A stretch of 62,724 nt of DNA, from NCBI GenBank assembly GCA_017307285.1, contig JAFKFI010000106.1:1-62724 (forward strand), written 5' to 3'. This DNA comes from Alphaproteobacteria bacterium. GTDB taxonomy: Bacteria; Pseudomonadota; Alphaproteobacteria; Acetobacterales; Acetobacteraceae. This document shows positions 35,535 through 43,936 of the stretch, one piece after another. A program made the position numbers and the translations under genes. The notes under the pieces are model-generated. The model made no database searches. It was not told the origin of the DNA and was given only the letters and a program-made list of their open reading frames with translations. Every line of letters begins with the position of its first letter. Positions within the stretch are counted from its first letter, which is position 1.

Positions 35535-37793
35535 TTAGCGCCCGCCGATTGCGAAGCCGATGGGCTGACGCTGCGTGGCGCCTTGCTGCTTGAGGCGGGA
35601 CCGCAGCTCCTCGTACTCGCGCTCCATCTCCACCGTGACGGAAGCACGGGTTTCCTTCAGCGCTTGCTCGAACTGCGCGCGGCCGACCGTCGCGGTGGCA
35701 AGATCCTGACGCAGAGCAAGCAATCCCGCGCGCCGGATCACATCGCCGAGATCGGCGCCGGTGTAGCCTTGAGTGCGCCGCGCCACCTCCTCGAGGTCCA
35801 CATCCTCCGCCAGCGGCATGTCCCTGGTCTGGATGCGCAGTATGTGCAAACGGCCGGCCTGGTCGGGCACCGGCACGTAGACCAGCTCGTCGAACCGCCC
35901 GGGGCGCAGTAGCGCTGGATCGAGCAGGTTGGGGCGGTTGGTGGCGCCGATCACCACCACGCTCTGCAACTCCTCCAAGCCGTCCATCTCGGCGAGGATG
36001 GTGTTGACCACGCGCTCCGTCACCGCCGGCTCGCCCATCGAGCCGCCGCGTATCGGCACAAGGCTTTCTATCTCGTCGATGAAGATGACGGTCGGCGCCA
36101 CCTGCCGGGCGCGGGCGAACAGGCGGCTGACCTGCTGCTCGCTCTCGCCGTACCACTTGGACAAGAGATCGGAGGATTTGGTGGCGATGAAATTGGCGTT
36201 GCTCTCGCGCGCCACCGCCTTGGCCATCAGCGTCTTGCCGGTGCCGGGCGGGCCGAACAGCAGGAAGCCCTTGGCTGGGCGGATGCCGAGACGGCGGAAC
36301 GCCTCGGGGTGCTTGAGCGGCAACTCGATCCCGTCGCGCAGCTGCTCGCGTGTCGCTTCGAGGCCGCCGACATCTTCCCAGGTGACGTTGGGCACCTGGA
36401 TCATGATTTCCCGCAATGCCGAGGGCTGGATGCGCTTCAGCGCGTTCTCGAAATCGGCACGGCAGACGCGAAGATTCGCCAACACGTCGGGCGGGATACC
36501 CTCCCGCAGGTTGATCTGCGGCAGGATGCGGCGCACTGCATCCATCGCCGCTTCCCGCGCCAGGGCAGAGATGTCGGCACCGACGAAGCCGTAGGTGGTA
36601 CGTGCCAGCGTGTCGAGGTCGACATCCTCGCCGAGCGGCATCCCGCGCGTATGAATGCCGAGCACCTGCCGCCGCCCGTCCTGGTCCGGCACGCCGATCA
36701 CGATTTCACGATCGAACCGTCCCGGCCGGCGCAGCGCCTCGTCGAGGGCGTCGATGCGGTTGGTGGCGGCGATCACCACGACGTTCTGCCGCGGCTCCAG
36801 CCCGTCCATGAGCGTGAGGAGTTGCGCGACGATGCGCCGCTCCACCTCGCCGCGTACCTCGTCGCGCTTGGGCGCGATGCTGTCGATTTCGTCGATGAAA
36901 ATGATCGAGGGCGCGCGCTGCCCCGCCTCCTGGAAAATCTCGCGCAGCCGCTGCTCGCTCTCTCCGTAATGGCTGCCCATGATCTCGGGGCCGGCAATCG
37001 AGAAGAACGACGCCTCGCTTTCGGTCGCGACGGCGCGCGCCAGCAGCGTCTTGCCAGTGCCCGGCGGGCCGTGAAGGATCACGCCCTTCGGTGGGTCGAT
37101 GCCGAGGCGCTGAAACAGCTCGGGATGGCGGAGCGGTAGCTCGACCATCTCGCGCACCTGCTCCACCGCGTCGCCGAGGCCGCCGATATCGTCATAGGTG
37201 ACGTCGGCACGACGCGTCTCCTGAGGCTCGGCGTATTGCGGCAGCAGTTCGATCTCGGTGGTCTGGTCGATCCGCACGATCCCCTTGGGCGTCGTGCCAA
37301 CCACCACCAGGCGGATTTCCTGCAACGCGTACGCCTGCTGCTCGAAGAAGCCGTCCGGCGCGCCGCCCGCCGCGCGCTGATAGACCGAGGTGGAGACCAC
37401 GTCGCCGGCCACCACCGGACGGCTGAAGAAGGTGCGCCGCAGCGCCTCGCCGGAACCCGACAGGCGCAGGTTCTTCTGCGCGGGAGCGAGTGTCACGCGC
37501 GTGGCCGGACGCACCTGCGCGCGGCGCACCTCGATGCGCTCGCCCGCCGTCACGCCGGCATTGCCCCGCTGCAAGCCGTCTAGGCGGATGATCTCGAGAT
37601 CCTCGTCCTCGGGATAGGGCGGCAGGACAACCACGGCGGTGTGGCGCTTGCCGATGATTTCCAGCGCCTCGCCCTGCTGCATTCCGAGCGCTTGCAGCGT
37701 CTTGCGGCTGACCCGCGCCGTGCCCTTGCCCACATCCTCCGGCCGGGCGTTCGCCACCTGCACCTGCACACCCGTCGGTTCCGGTTCGGCCAT
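35535..37793 (-). CDS. CDC48/VAT-type AAA+ ATPase with two ATPase domains
   Basis: A 752-residue homologue of archaeal VAT and eukaryotic Cdc48/p97, a hexameric unfoldase. It has an N-terminal double-psi barrel-like domain (residues about 1-190), then D1 with Walker A GPPGTGKTLLARA and Walker B IIFIDEIDSIAPKRD, and D2 with GPPGTGKTLMAKA and VIFIDEIESLVP; sensor and Arg-finger segments (RRPGRFDREIVIG, LRPGRFDELVYV) are present in both. The tail lacks a hydrophobic HbYX ending, so docking to a proteasome is not suggested. Cdc48 is unusual but not unknown in bacteria. ATG 37793 fits the N-domain. It stands alone on its strand. Confidence 0.95.
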   Translation of the reverse strand: MAEPEPTGVQVQVANARPEDVGKGTARVSRKTLQALGMQQGEALEIIGKRHTAVVVLPPYPEDEDLEIIRLDGLQRGNAGVTAGERIEVRRAQVRPATRVTLAPAQKNLRLSGSGEALRRTFFSRPVVAGDVVSTSVYQRAAGGAPDGFFEQQAYALQEIRLVVVGTTPKGIVRIDQTTEIELLPQYAEPQETRRADVTYDDIGGLGDAVEQVREMVELPLRHPELFQRLGIDPPKGVILHGPPGTGKTLLARAVATESEASFFSIAGPEIMGSHYGESEQRLREIFQEAGQRAPSIIFIDEIDSIAPKRDEVRGEVERRIVAQLLTLMDGLEPRQNVVVIAATNRIDALDEALRRPGRFDREIVIGVPDQDGRRQVLGIHTRGMPLGEDVDLDTLARTTYGFVGADISALAREAAMDAVRRILPQINLREGIPPDVLANLRVCRADFENALKRIQPSALREIMIQVPNVTWEDVGGLEATREQLRDGIELPLKHPEAFRRLGIRPAKGFLLFGPPGTGKTLMAKAVARESNANFIATKSSDLLSKWYGESEQQVSRLFARARQVAPTVIFIDEIESLVPIRGGSMGEPAVTERVVNTILAEMDGLEELQSVVVIGATNRPNLLDPALLRPGRFDELVYVPVPDQAGRLHILRIQTRDMPLAEDVDLEEVARRTQGYTGADLGDVIRRAGLLALRQDLATATVGRAQFEQALKETRASVTVEMEREYEELRSRLKQQGATQRQPIGFAIGGR

Positions 37794-37955
37794 CCTCGCC
37801 CCCTTCTCCTGCCGCCACGCTGACATGCCGGCGCGCGGCCAACACCCAACCTGGCGTGCGGATCGCGGTTCCCCGCGGCTTCAACTAGCCGAGCGTTCCG
37901 AACCGCGGCCCGCGCACTCTGTTCAGTGCGCGCATCCTCACACCGGAGCAGCCCA

Positions 37956-38828
37956 ATGGCGCAAGACCCCAAGACCGCGCACCCCACCCCGCCGCAGCAA
38001 CCGCAGCAGCAATCCCCGCCGGGCGAGACAAGGGAGATGACCCCGAAGCCCGACCACGGCGAGCAGTCCTACAAAGGCAGCGGCCGGCTCGCGGGACGTG
38101 CCGCGATTATCACCGGTGCCGATTCCGGCATCGGCCGCGCCGTCGCGATCGCCTTCGCGCGCGAGGGTGCGGATGTGCTGATCTCGTATCTCGACGAGCA
38201 CGACGACGCCAAGGAGACGGCGCGCTGGGTCGAGCAGGCCGGCCGGCGTGCGGTCGTGGTGGCGGGCGACGTGGCGGACGAGGCGCATTGCAAATCGCTG
38301 GTGGAGCGGGCCGAGCGCGACTTCGGCAAGCTCGACATCCTGGTCAACAACGCTGCGATGCAGCGGAGCTACGAGAGCATCGAGGACATCAGTGCCGAAG
38401 AGTGGGACCGCACATTCCGCACCAACATCTATTCGATGTTCTACCTGTGCAAAGCGGCGATCCCGCGGATGAAGCCGGGCAGCGCCATCGTCAACACCTC
38501 CTCGATCAACGCCAAGAGCCCGTCGCCGCATCTGCTTGCCTATGCAACGACGAAGGGCGCGATCGCCAACTTCACCGCCGGGCTGGCGCAACTCGTCGCC
38601 AAGCAGGGCATCCGCGTCAATGCGGTGGCGCCGGGGCCGATCTGGACGCCGCTCATCCCCTCGACGATGCCCGAGGAAGCGGTGAAGAGCTTCGGCAAGA
38701 ACACGCCGATCGGCCGCGCCGGACAGCCGGCCGAGCTCGCACCCGCTTACGTTCTGTTGGCATCCGGCGAGGCGAGCTACATCACCGGCGCATTGCTCCC
38801 CGTCACTGGCGGACGGCCGATGCTCTGA
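37956..38828 (+). CDS. SDR family oxidoreductase of the YghA/general-stress type
   Basis: A 290-residue SDR with the Pro/Gln-rich N-terminal extension (about 50 residues) seen in YghA and Bacillus general stress oxidoreductases. The core shows ITGADSGIGRAVA, LVNNAAMQRSYES, SSINAKSPSPHLLAYATTKG with catalytic Tyr-x3-Lys, and APGPIWTPLIPS. NADP(H)-dependent aldehyde or ketone reduction is likely; in vivo substrates of this group are poorly known. It is divergent from the Cdc48 gene. Confidence 0.9.
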   Translation: MAQDPKTAHPTPPQQPQQQSPPGETREMTPKPDHGEQSYKGSGRLAGRAAIITGADSGIGRAVAIAFAREGADVLISYLDEHDDAKETARWVEQAGRRAVVVAGDVADEAHCKSLVERAERDFGKLDILVNNAAMQRSYESIEDISAEEWDRTFRTNIYSMFYLCKAAIPRMKPGSAIVNTSSINAKSPSPHLLAYATTKGAIANFTAGLAQLVAKQGIRVNAVAPGPIWTPLIPSTMPEEAVKSFGKNTPIGRAGQPAELAPAYVLLASGEASYITGALLPVTGGRPML

Positions 38829-38891
38829 GCCCCGCTTCGCTGCCGCCCGCAGCCGGGGTACACTGGCCGCTCCGGGTGCGGGGAGAAGGCT

Positions 38892-39827
38892 GTGACAAGG
38901 ATCAACCGCGCGATCGAGCTGCTGCAGCAGGACCAGGCGATCTACTACGACGGCGCGCATAGCGGGCACGTGCTGAGCTACGAGCAGGGGCGGCTCGATG
39001 CCGGCACCTGGGCGGATTACATCAATGTCGGCATGGAGCACGGCGCGTTCGATATGTCTGGGCTCGCCGAATACATGCGCGGCATGGCCGATGGCGGGCC
39101 GACGCGCTCGGGCCACCGCACGCCGGCGGTGATCGTCGAGGCGCCGGTCAACGGCACCGACGCCGCCAATGTGCGCTTCAATGCCTGGCAGTTCCGCCAG
39201 ATACTCGGACGCGGCGTGCATGGCGTGCTGCTGTGTCAGGCAGAGAGCGCGGACGCGGTGCGCGCCTTCGTGGAATCCTGCCGGTATCCGCACCAATCGG
39301 CCGGAGTCGATCAGGCGTTGCCCTCGCCGGTGGAGCGAATGCGCGGCGCGCGGCGCGCGGGCGGCACACCGCTCGGCGTTGGCACGCGCGGGCGCGGTTC
39401 GGAAGGCACGGCGGCGCCGATCTGGGGGCTTTCGCAGATCGAGTACATGCGGCGCTGCGATCCGTGGCCGCTCAATCCAGGGGGCGAGCTGCTGCTCGGC
39501 GTGAAGCTCGAAAGCCCCGAGGGGATCGCGAATTGCGACGCGATCCTCGCCGTCCCCGGTCTCGGTTTCGCGGAACTTGGGCCGGGCGATCTCGGCCTAT
39601 CGCTCGGCTATCTCGAATTGCAGCGCGACCCGTATCCGCCGGAGATGCGCGACGCACGCGAGCGCGTCTTCGCCGCGTGCCGGCGCAACAGGATTGCGTT
39701 CCTCGAAGGCTGTACGCCGGAGAACATTGCCGCACGGCTCGACGAAGGGGTGCGCGTCATCGCCGGCAATCGCGAGGACACGGCAAGGATCGGGCGCGCG
39801 CATCAGCGCCGCGCGATGGCGGTGTAG
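38892..39827 (+). CDS. HpcH/HpaI aldolase/citrate lyase-family protein
   Basis: A 311-residue class II aldolase of the HpaI type, which cleaves or forms 2-keto-3-deoxy acids with a divalent metal. Metal ligands are likely the Glu in LGVKLESPEGIAN and the Asp in ELGPGDLGLSLGY; the substrate loop IVEAPVNGTD is also present. It differs from textbook HpaI by an insertion of about 40 residues in the middle, rich in Gly and Arg. It begins at a GTG, 63 bp after the SDR, and the cupin gene follows 2 bp after its stop, so these two are coupled. Confidence 0.85.
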   Translation: MTRINRAIELLQQDQAIYYDGAHSGHVLSYEQGRLDAGTWADYINVGMEHGAFDMSGLAEYMRGMADGGPTRSGHRTPAVIVEAPVNGTDAANVRFNAWQFRQILGRGVHGVLLCQAESADAVRAFVESCRYPHQSAGVDQALPSPVERMRGARRAGGTPLGVGTRGRGSEGTAAPIWGLSQIEYMRRCDPWPLNPGGELLLGVKLESPEGIANCDAILAVPGLGFAELGPGDLGLSLGYLELQRDPYPPEMRDARERVFAACRRNRIAFLEGCTPENIAARLDEGVRVIAGNREDTARIGRAHQRRAMAV

Positions 39828-39829
39828 CG

Positions 39830-40153
39830 ATGCTGGACAATATCTTTGCCGACATTCCCGAGCGGCGGGACCGCGAGGAACTGCGCGATCTCCTGCGCAC
39901 GCGCGCCGTGCGGATCGAGCGCATCGTCTCGACCGGACAGGCCAGCCCGCCGGGCTTTTGGTACGACCAGGAGCTGTCGGAATGGGTGTTGCTGCTGACC
40001 GGCGCCGCTCTGCTTCGTTTTGAAGGCGAGGCCGAGCCGCGCCGGCTGGACGCCGGTTCCTTCGTCGAGATTCCGGCCCACACGCGCCACCGCGTGGAGT
40101 GGACCTCGACCTCTCCGCCGGCGGTGTGGCTCGTGGTGTATTACAGGCGCTAG
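39830..40153 (+). CDS. Small cupin-domain protein
   Basis: A 107-residue cupin. The two cupin motifs are reduced: ELSEWVLLLTGAALLRFEGE and LDAGSFVEIPAHTRHRVEWT. One metal-type His (the HTRH region) is kept and motif 1 has Glu but no His pair. Such proteins are often called phosphoribosylaminoimidazole carboxylase-like or stability cupins; function is not assigned. It follows the HpcH-type aldolase after 2 bp. Confidence 0.8.
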   Translation: MLDNIFADIPERRDREELRDLLRTRAVRIERIVSTGQASPPGFWYDQELSEWVLLLTGAALLRFEGEAEPRRLDAGSFVEIPAHTRHRVEWTSTSPPAVWLVVYYRR

Positions 40154-40197
40154 GAAGGAGCAGGCGGCTCGCCGGCAGCTGTTGCGGCGCAAGCTCC

Positions 40198-40497
40198 TTA
40201 GAACCCAAACAGCGCCTTGATGTCACGGCGGCCATGTACCACTCGAAGGACCAGCACATCGTTGCCGTCGAGCCTGTAGACAATGACGTAGTCGCGTGCC
40301 GGAAGGCTTCGTCTGCCGACTCCGAGTTCATCGTCCCGTGGGCGCCCGGCATTTGGAAACCGGGCTAGCACGTAGATGCGCCTGGTAATCGAACCAATTA
40401 CGCGGTCGGCAATGTCGGCGTTGCCGCTCTCGGCGAACACATAGTCCCAGATCGCCTCCAAGTCGGCCGTAGCTTCCGGAGAGAGGCGGTGCGCCAC
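40198..40497 (-). CDS. RelE/ParE-family toxin
   Basis: A 99-residue ParE-like protein: RLSPEATADLEAIWDYVFAE, PNAGRPRDDELGVGRRSLPA, and the terminal VIVYRLDGNDVLVLRVVHGR then RRDIKALF. ParE toxins poison DNA gyrase; RelE members cleave mRNA, and the two cannot be told apart safely here, though the extended N-terminal helix favours ParE. It starts at a GTG overlapping the last base of the antitoxin stop codon. Confidence 0.9.
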   Translation of the reverse strand: MAHRLSPEATADLEAIWDYVFAESGNADIADRVIGSITRRIYVLARFPNAGRPRDDELGVGRRSLPARDYVIVYRLDGNDVLVLRVVHGRRDIKALFGF

Positions 40498-40775
40498 TAG
40501 CGGCGCGAATGCTCCGCCACTGCACGGGAACGCCCACGACGGCCAATGTCATCCGCGAGCTGGCGCATGGACTCTTGGGTGATAGCGATCCCCTCGCCCC
40601 GCGCGAGGGACGCTTCCGCGCTATCGAGGCTGTCCAGGAATTCAGCCCGCTTGCGTTCGCGGTCTGCCCACAGGGCCAGGGCCTGCGTGATCGCGTCCTC
40701 GGGCTGCCTAATCCGTCCGGCCGCTATCGCTCGGCGAATGAGGGCTTCCTGCTCTGGTGTGGGGTGGACATCCAT
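40497..40775 (-). CDS. ParD-like antitoxin
   Basis: A 92-residue protein, MDVHPTPEQEALIRRAIAAG onward, upstream of and overlapping the toxin. The N-terminal strand-helix-helix pattern (IRQPEDAITQALALWADRER) fits the short ParD-type ribbon-helix-helix, and the C-terminal half is a charged, toxin-binding helix. ATG 40775 is used; the frame opens 24 codons earlier. It should neutralise the ParE-like toxin and repress the pair. Confidence 0.8.
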   Translation of the reverse strand: MDVHPTPEQEALIRRAIAAGRIRQPEDAITQALALWADRERKRAEFLDSLDSAEASLARGEGIAITQESMRQLADDIGRRGRSRAVAEHSRR

Positions 40776-40827
40776 ATTCTCTACGGTAGGCGGGAGACAC
40801 CGACAGTCAAGGACAATCAAGCGAGCG

Positions 40828-42108
40828 CTACGACCCGTACACCGCATTGGGCAACCACAGCGTCAACCACGGGACATAGGTGATGATGCCGAGCACGATC
40901 AGCAGCAGGATGAGGAACGGCAGGATGCCGCGGATCACCTCGCCGACCGGGGCGCTGGAGATCGTCGCGAGGACGTAGAGGTTGAGGCCGACGGGCGGGT
41001 GCACCAGGCCAACCTCCATGTTGTGCGTGAAGATGATGGAGAAATGCACCGGATCGACGCCGAGCGGCACGAGCGCCGGGGCGAGGATCGGCAGCACCAG
41101 CAACAAGGTCGCCGTCACCTCGAGGAAGCAGCCGAGGATCAGCAGCAGCACGTTGATCGCGAGCAGGAACTCCCAGGTGGAGAAGTGATGATCGAGGGTG
41201 AATTTCACCAGCTGTCCAGGAATGCCGGAGCTGGTCATCCAATGGCCGAAGGCGAGCGCGGTCGCGATGATGAGCATGATGGTCGCCGCGCTGCGCACCG
41301 CGTCGGCGATCACCGCCAAGGTCTGCGTCCAGCGGAAGCCGCGATAGACGAACAGGCTGACGAGGAGCGATACGACGGCCGCCACCGCCGCTGCCTCCGT
41401 CACCGTCACCAGCCCGCCATAGATTCCGACCAGCACCACGACCGGCACCAGCAACGCGGGGATGGCGCGCCAGGTGACGCGCAGCCGGGTGGCGATCGGC
41501 AGGCTCGGCTCGCGCGGGAAATTGTGCTTGCGCGCGTAATAGAACACCCAGGCGAAGAACGCACCGGCCTGCAGCAATCCGGGCAGGATGCCGGCGAGGA
41601 ACAGTCGCGGCACCGATTGCTCGGCGACGATGCCGTAGAGGATCAGCGCGAGCGACGGCGGGATCACGATGCCGATGGTGCCGGAGGCGCCGATCACGCC
41701 GAGCGCGAAGGAGCGCGGATAGCCCTTCTCGATCATCGCCGGCAGTAGAATTGTACCCATTGCCAGCGCGGTCGCGACGGAGGAACCGCAGATCGCCGCG
41801 AATAGCGTGCAGGCAACCACCGTGACCAGCCCGAGCGAGCCGCGCACGCCACCGATCCATGCCGAGGACACATCCACCAGCGCCTGCGCGACGCCGCCGC
41901 GCCGCATGAAGGCCGCCGCCATGACGAACAGCGGCAGCGCCATCAGGGTCGAGGAATTCAGGTGATCGATCATCACCTGCGCGACGCCGATCAGCGGCTC
42001 GCCGGAGACGAAATAGAGGATCGCCGCACAGGTGCCGAGCACGAGGAAGATCGGCATTCCCGCGGCAAGCAGGCCGAAGAACAACAGCAGGAATAGCACG
42101 GTCCACAT
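40828..42108 (-). CDS. dctM: TRAP transporter large permease (DctM family)
   Basis: A 426-residue, strongly hydrophobic protein with about 12 membrane segments, beginning MWTVLFLLLFFGLLAAGMPI. It carries family markers ALPLFVMAAAFM, GASGTIGIVIPPSLALILYG (cation- and substrate-site hairpin) and HPPVGLNLYVLA. It forms the main channel of a tripartite ATP-independent periplasmic transporter using a sodium or proton gradient. It is the last gene of the dctP-dctQ-dctM operon, starting 20 bp after the small permease. Confidence 0.96.
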   Translation of the reverse strand: MWTVLFLLLFFGLLAAGMPIFLVLGTCAAILYFVSGEPLIGVAQVMIDHLNSSTLMALPLFVMAAAFMRRGGVAQALVDVSSAWIGGVRGSLGLVTVVACTLFAAICGSSVATALAMGTILLPAMIEKGYPRSFALGVIGASGTIGIVIPPSLALILYGIVAEQSVPRLFLAGILPGLLQAGAFFAWVFYYARKHNFPREPSLPIATRLRVTWRAIPALLVPVVVLVGIYGGLVTVTEAAAVAAVVSLLVSLFVYRGFRWTQTLAVIADAVRSAATIMLIIATALAFGHWMTSSGIPGQLVKFTLDHHFSTWEFLLAINVLLLILGCFLEVTATLLLVLPILAPALVPLGVDPVHFSIIFTHNMEVGLVHPPVGLNLYVLATISSAPVGEVIRGILPFLILLLIVLGIITYVPWLTLWLPNAVYGS

Positions 42109-42128
42109 CGCTCAGGCCGCCTCCGCAA

Positions 42129-42668
42129 TCATGCCGGAGGCGCGTCCGGGTCGACGGGGAGCTCGTGCGAGATGCCGTGGCCGATCACCATCGTCGCCGG
42201 GTCGAAGAACACGGCGTAGCGCACCAGCCGGATGACGTAGCGGACGAACATCAGCAACCCGCCGACCGGCAGAGCGAGATAGTAGAGCCACATCGGGAAG
42301 GCGAGGCCGGTGGCGCTGGTCTCGTCGAGCATCCAGGACGTCTCGACGATCTCCCAGCCGTACCACACCATGCCGAAGCAGAATGCGAGGGCCACGAGGC
42401 AGTTGAACACCTCCACCCAGCGCTGCGCCTGCGGCGGCAGGATGCGCAAGACCAGATCCGGGCGGACGTGGCCGTCGCTGCGCACGAGATGGCTGGAGAC
42501 GATCATGATCGCCCAGATGGCGAGATAGACGATCACCTCCTCGGCCCAGCCGATCGCGTGCTCGGGCGTGATGTAGCGGCCGACGACCTGCACCATGCCG
42601 ATGAGCAGCGCGCAGGCGCCGAGCAAGCCGACGAGGGTTTGCTCGATGGTGTCCCAGATGCGGGTCAT
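42129..42668 (-). CDS. dctQ: TRAP transporter small permease (DctQ family)
   Basis: A 179-residue protein with four predicted membrane segments (LLGACALLIGMVQVVGRYI, WAEEVIVYLAIWAIMIVSS, a third near LVALAFCFGMVWYGWE, and a fourth near LYYLALPVGGLLMFVRYV). It pairs with DctM in the inner membrane. ATG 42668 (MTRIWDTIEQ) is chosen; the frame opens into the palindromic repeat upstream, and that extension is unlikely to be real. Confidence 0.93.
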   Translation of the reverse strand: MTRIWDTIEQTLVGLLGACALLIGMVQVVGRYITPEHAIGWAEEVIVYLAIWAIMIVSSHLVRSDGHVRPDLVLRILPPQAQRWVEVFNCLVALAFCFGMVWYGWEIVETSWMLDETSATGLAFPMWLYYLALPVGGLLMFVRYVIRLVRYAVFFDPATMVIGHGISHELPVDPDAPPA

Positions 42669-42702
42669 ACCGAGCGAACTTGCGACACCGCGATTCCACA
42701 CC

Positions 42703-42794
42703 CGTCATGGCCGGGCTTGACCCGGCCATCTCGCGCTCCCGGGCCAAGCGCTGAGCGTCGGAGAGAGATCGCCGGGTCAAGCCCGGCGATGACG
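42703..42794. repeat. Alphaproteobacterial-type palindromic repeat between dctP and dctQ
   Basis: CGTCATGGCCGGGCTTGACC...GGCCATCTC is mirrored by GAGATCGCCGGGTCAAGCCC...GGCGATGACG; each half is itself a palindrome (GGCCGGG...CCCGGCC and GCCGGG...CCCGGC), so a large double hairpin can form. Similar GCCGGGCTTGACCCGGC repeats are widespread in alphaproteobacterial genomes. Here it lies inside an operon and may tune expression of the permeases relative to the binding protein. Confidence 0.8.
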
Positions 42795-42813
42795 GAGTAA
42801 GGGAGCCTCACGC

Positions 42814-43842
42814 TCAGCTGCTGACGCCGAGATCCTGCATCACCAGCTTGACCATCTCTGGCGAGACCTTGATCTCCTTCGCCATCGCGTCCTGATGCGG
42901 CATCATCGTCTTGCGCGCGGCGGCGGTCTCCGCCGGCGTGGCGGCGACGAACTCGACGCCGTGGCTCTCCATCATCTTCCGGCCGTCGACCTGCCCCTTC
43001 GCGGTGCTGGCGCGGTAGGCGGCGATATTCTGCTCCCACAGATCCGACATGGTCTTTTGCAGTTCCGGCGTGAGCTTGTTCCAGAACGTGTCGCTCACCA
43101 GCGGGACGTAGGCGCCGATGAACTGACGGTCCTCGTAGGCGTGCTTGATGCCGGCTTCCCAAAGCTGCGCCGAGGCGCAGCTCATGTTGGTGCTGACCAG
43201 CCCATCGAACGTGCCCTGAGATAGCGCGAGCGGCACGTTGGGCCAGGCGGTGGTGTTGGGAATCGCGTCGACGAACCTGATGCGCCAAGTGATGCCCGCG
43301 CCGCCGGGGCTGCGAATCTTCAGGCCCTTGAGATCGGCGAGCGTATGGATCGCGCGGTTCGTGGTGTACCAGGACTGGTAGCCGAGATCGAGCCACTTGC
43401 CGAGCACGCGGGCGCGCAGCTTCTTGCTAATCTCGCCGTTGACCTTGGCGCCGGCCGATCCGTCGAACGCCTTGTCCGTCTCGTCGAGAGTGCGGCCGTA
43501 GAGGATGGGAAGCTGGCAGAAATCGGCGTCCGGCACGAAGCCGGTCTGCGTCCACAGGCCGGGGCAGGCCATCTCCACCTGCCCCTGGATCAGCGCCTTG
43601 GCGATGTTGAGATCGGCGAAGAGCTGGCCGGAGCTGAACAGCTCGGTCTTGATCTTGCCGCCCGACGCCGCCTCCAGCTTCTTGAGGTAGTCGGCAATGG
43701 ACACGTTGCGCAGATGCGACGGCGCGGTGTCGAGCGAGCAGCGCAGGTTCAGCGGCTCGTCGGCGCGCGCGCGGATCAGTCCGGGTGCTGCGAGCGCGGC
43801 ACCGCCGGCCATCGCGAGCCGGCCAAGGGCGCGACGGGACAT
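42814..43842 (-). CDS. dctP: TRAP transporter periplasmic substrate-binding protein (DctP family)
   Basis: A 342-residue solute-binding protein with a Tat-type signal at the start (MSRRALGRLAMAGGAALAAP, then a cleavage near RARA). The mature part has the DctP features NVSIADYLKKLEAASGGKIK, LGKWLDLGYQSWYTTNRAIH, and LKGLKIRSPGG with the Arg that usually pairs with a carboxylate ligand. It delivers an organic acid to DctQM. The ligand is not identified; the HpcH aldolase upstream suggests a keto- or hydroxy-acid pathway, as an inference from position only. Confidence 0.95.
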   Translation of the reverse strand: MSRRALGRLAMAGGAALAAPGLIRARADEPLNLRCSLDTAPSHLRNVSIADYLKKLEAASGGKIKTELFSSGQLFADLNIAKALIQGQVEMACPGLWTQTGFVPDADFCQLPILYGRTLDETDKAFDGSAGAKVNGEISKKLRARVLGKWLDLGYQSWYTTNRAIHTLADLKGLKIRSPGGAGITWRIRFVDAIPNTTAWPNVPLALSQGTFDGLVSTNMSCASAQLWEAGIKHAYEDRQFIGAYVPLVSDTFWNKLTPELQKTMSDLWEQNIAAYRASTAKGQVDGRKMMESHGVEFVAATPAETAAARKTMMPHQDAMAKEIKVSPEMVKLVMQDLGVSS

Positions 43843-43936
43843 GCCTTCTGCTAACTCATTGTATCGGGACCCGAATCGCTCGCAGTGATGGGGGGCGAAC
43901 CAGCAGAGGTCAAGACCGGTACGGGCGCATGACGGT

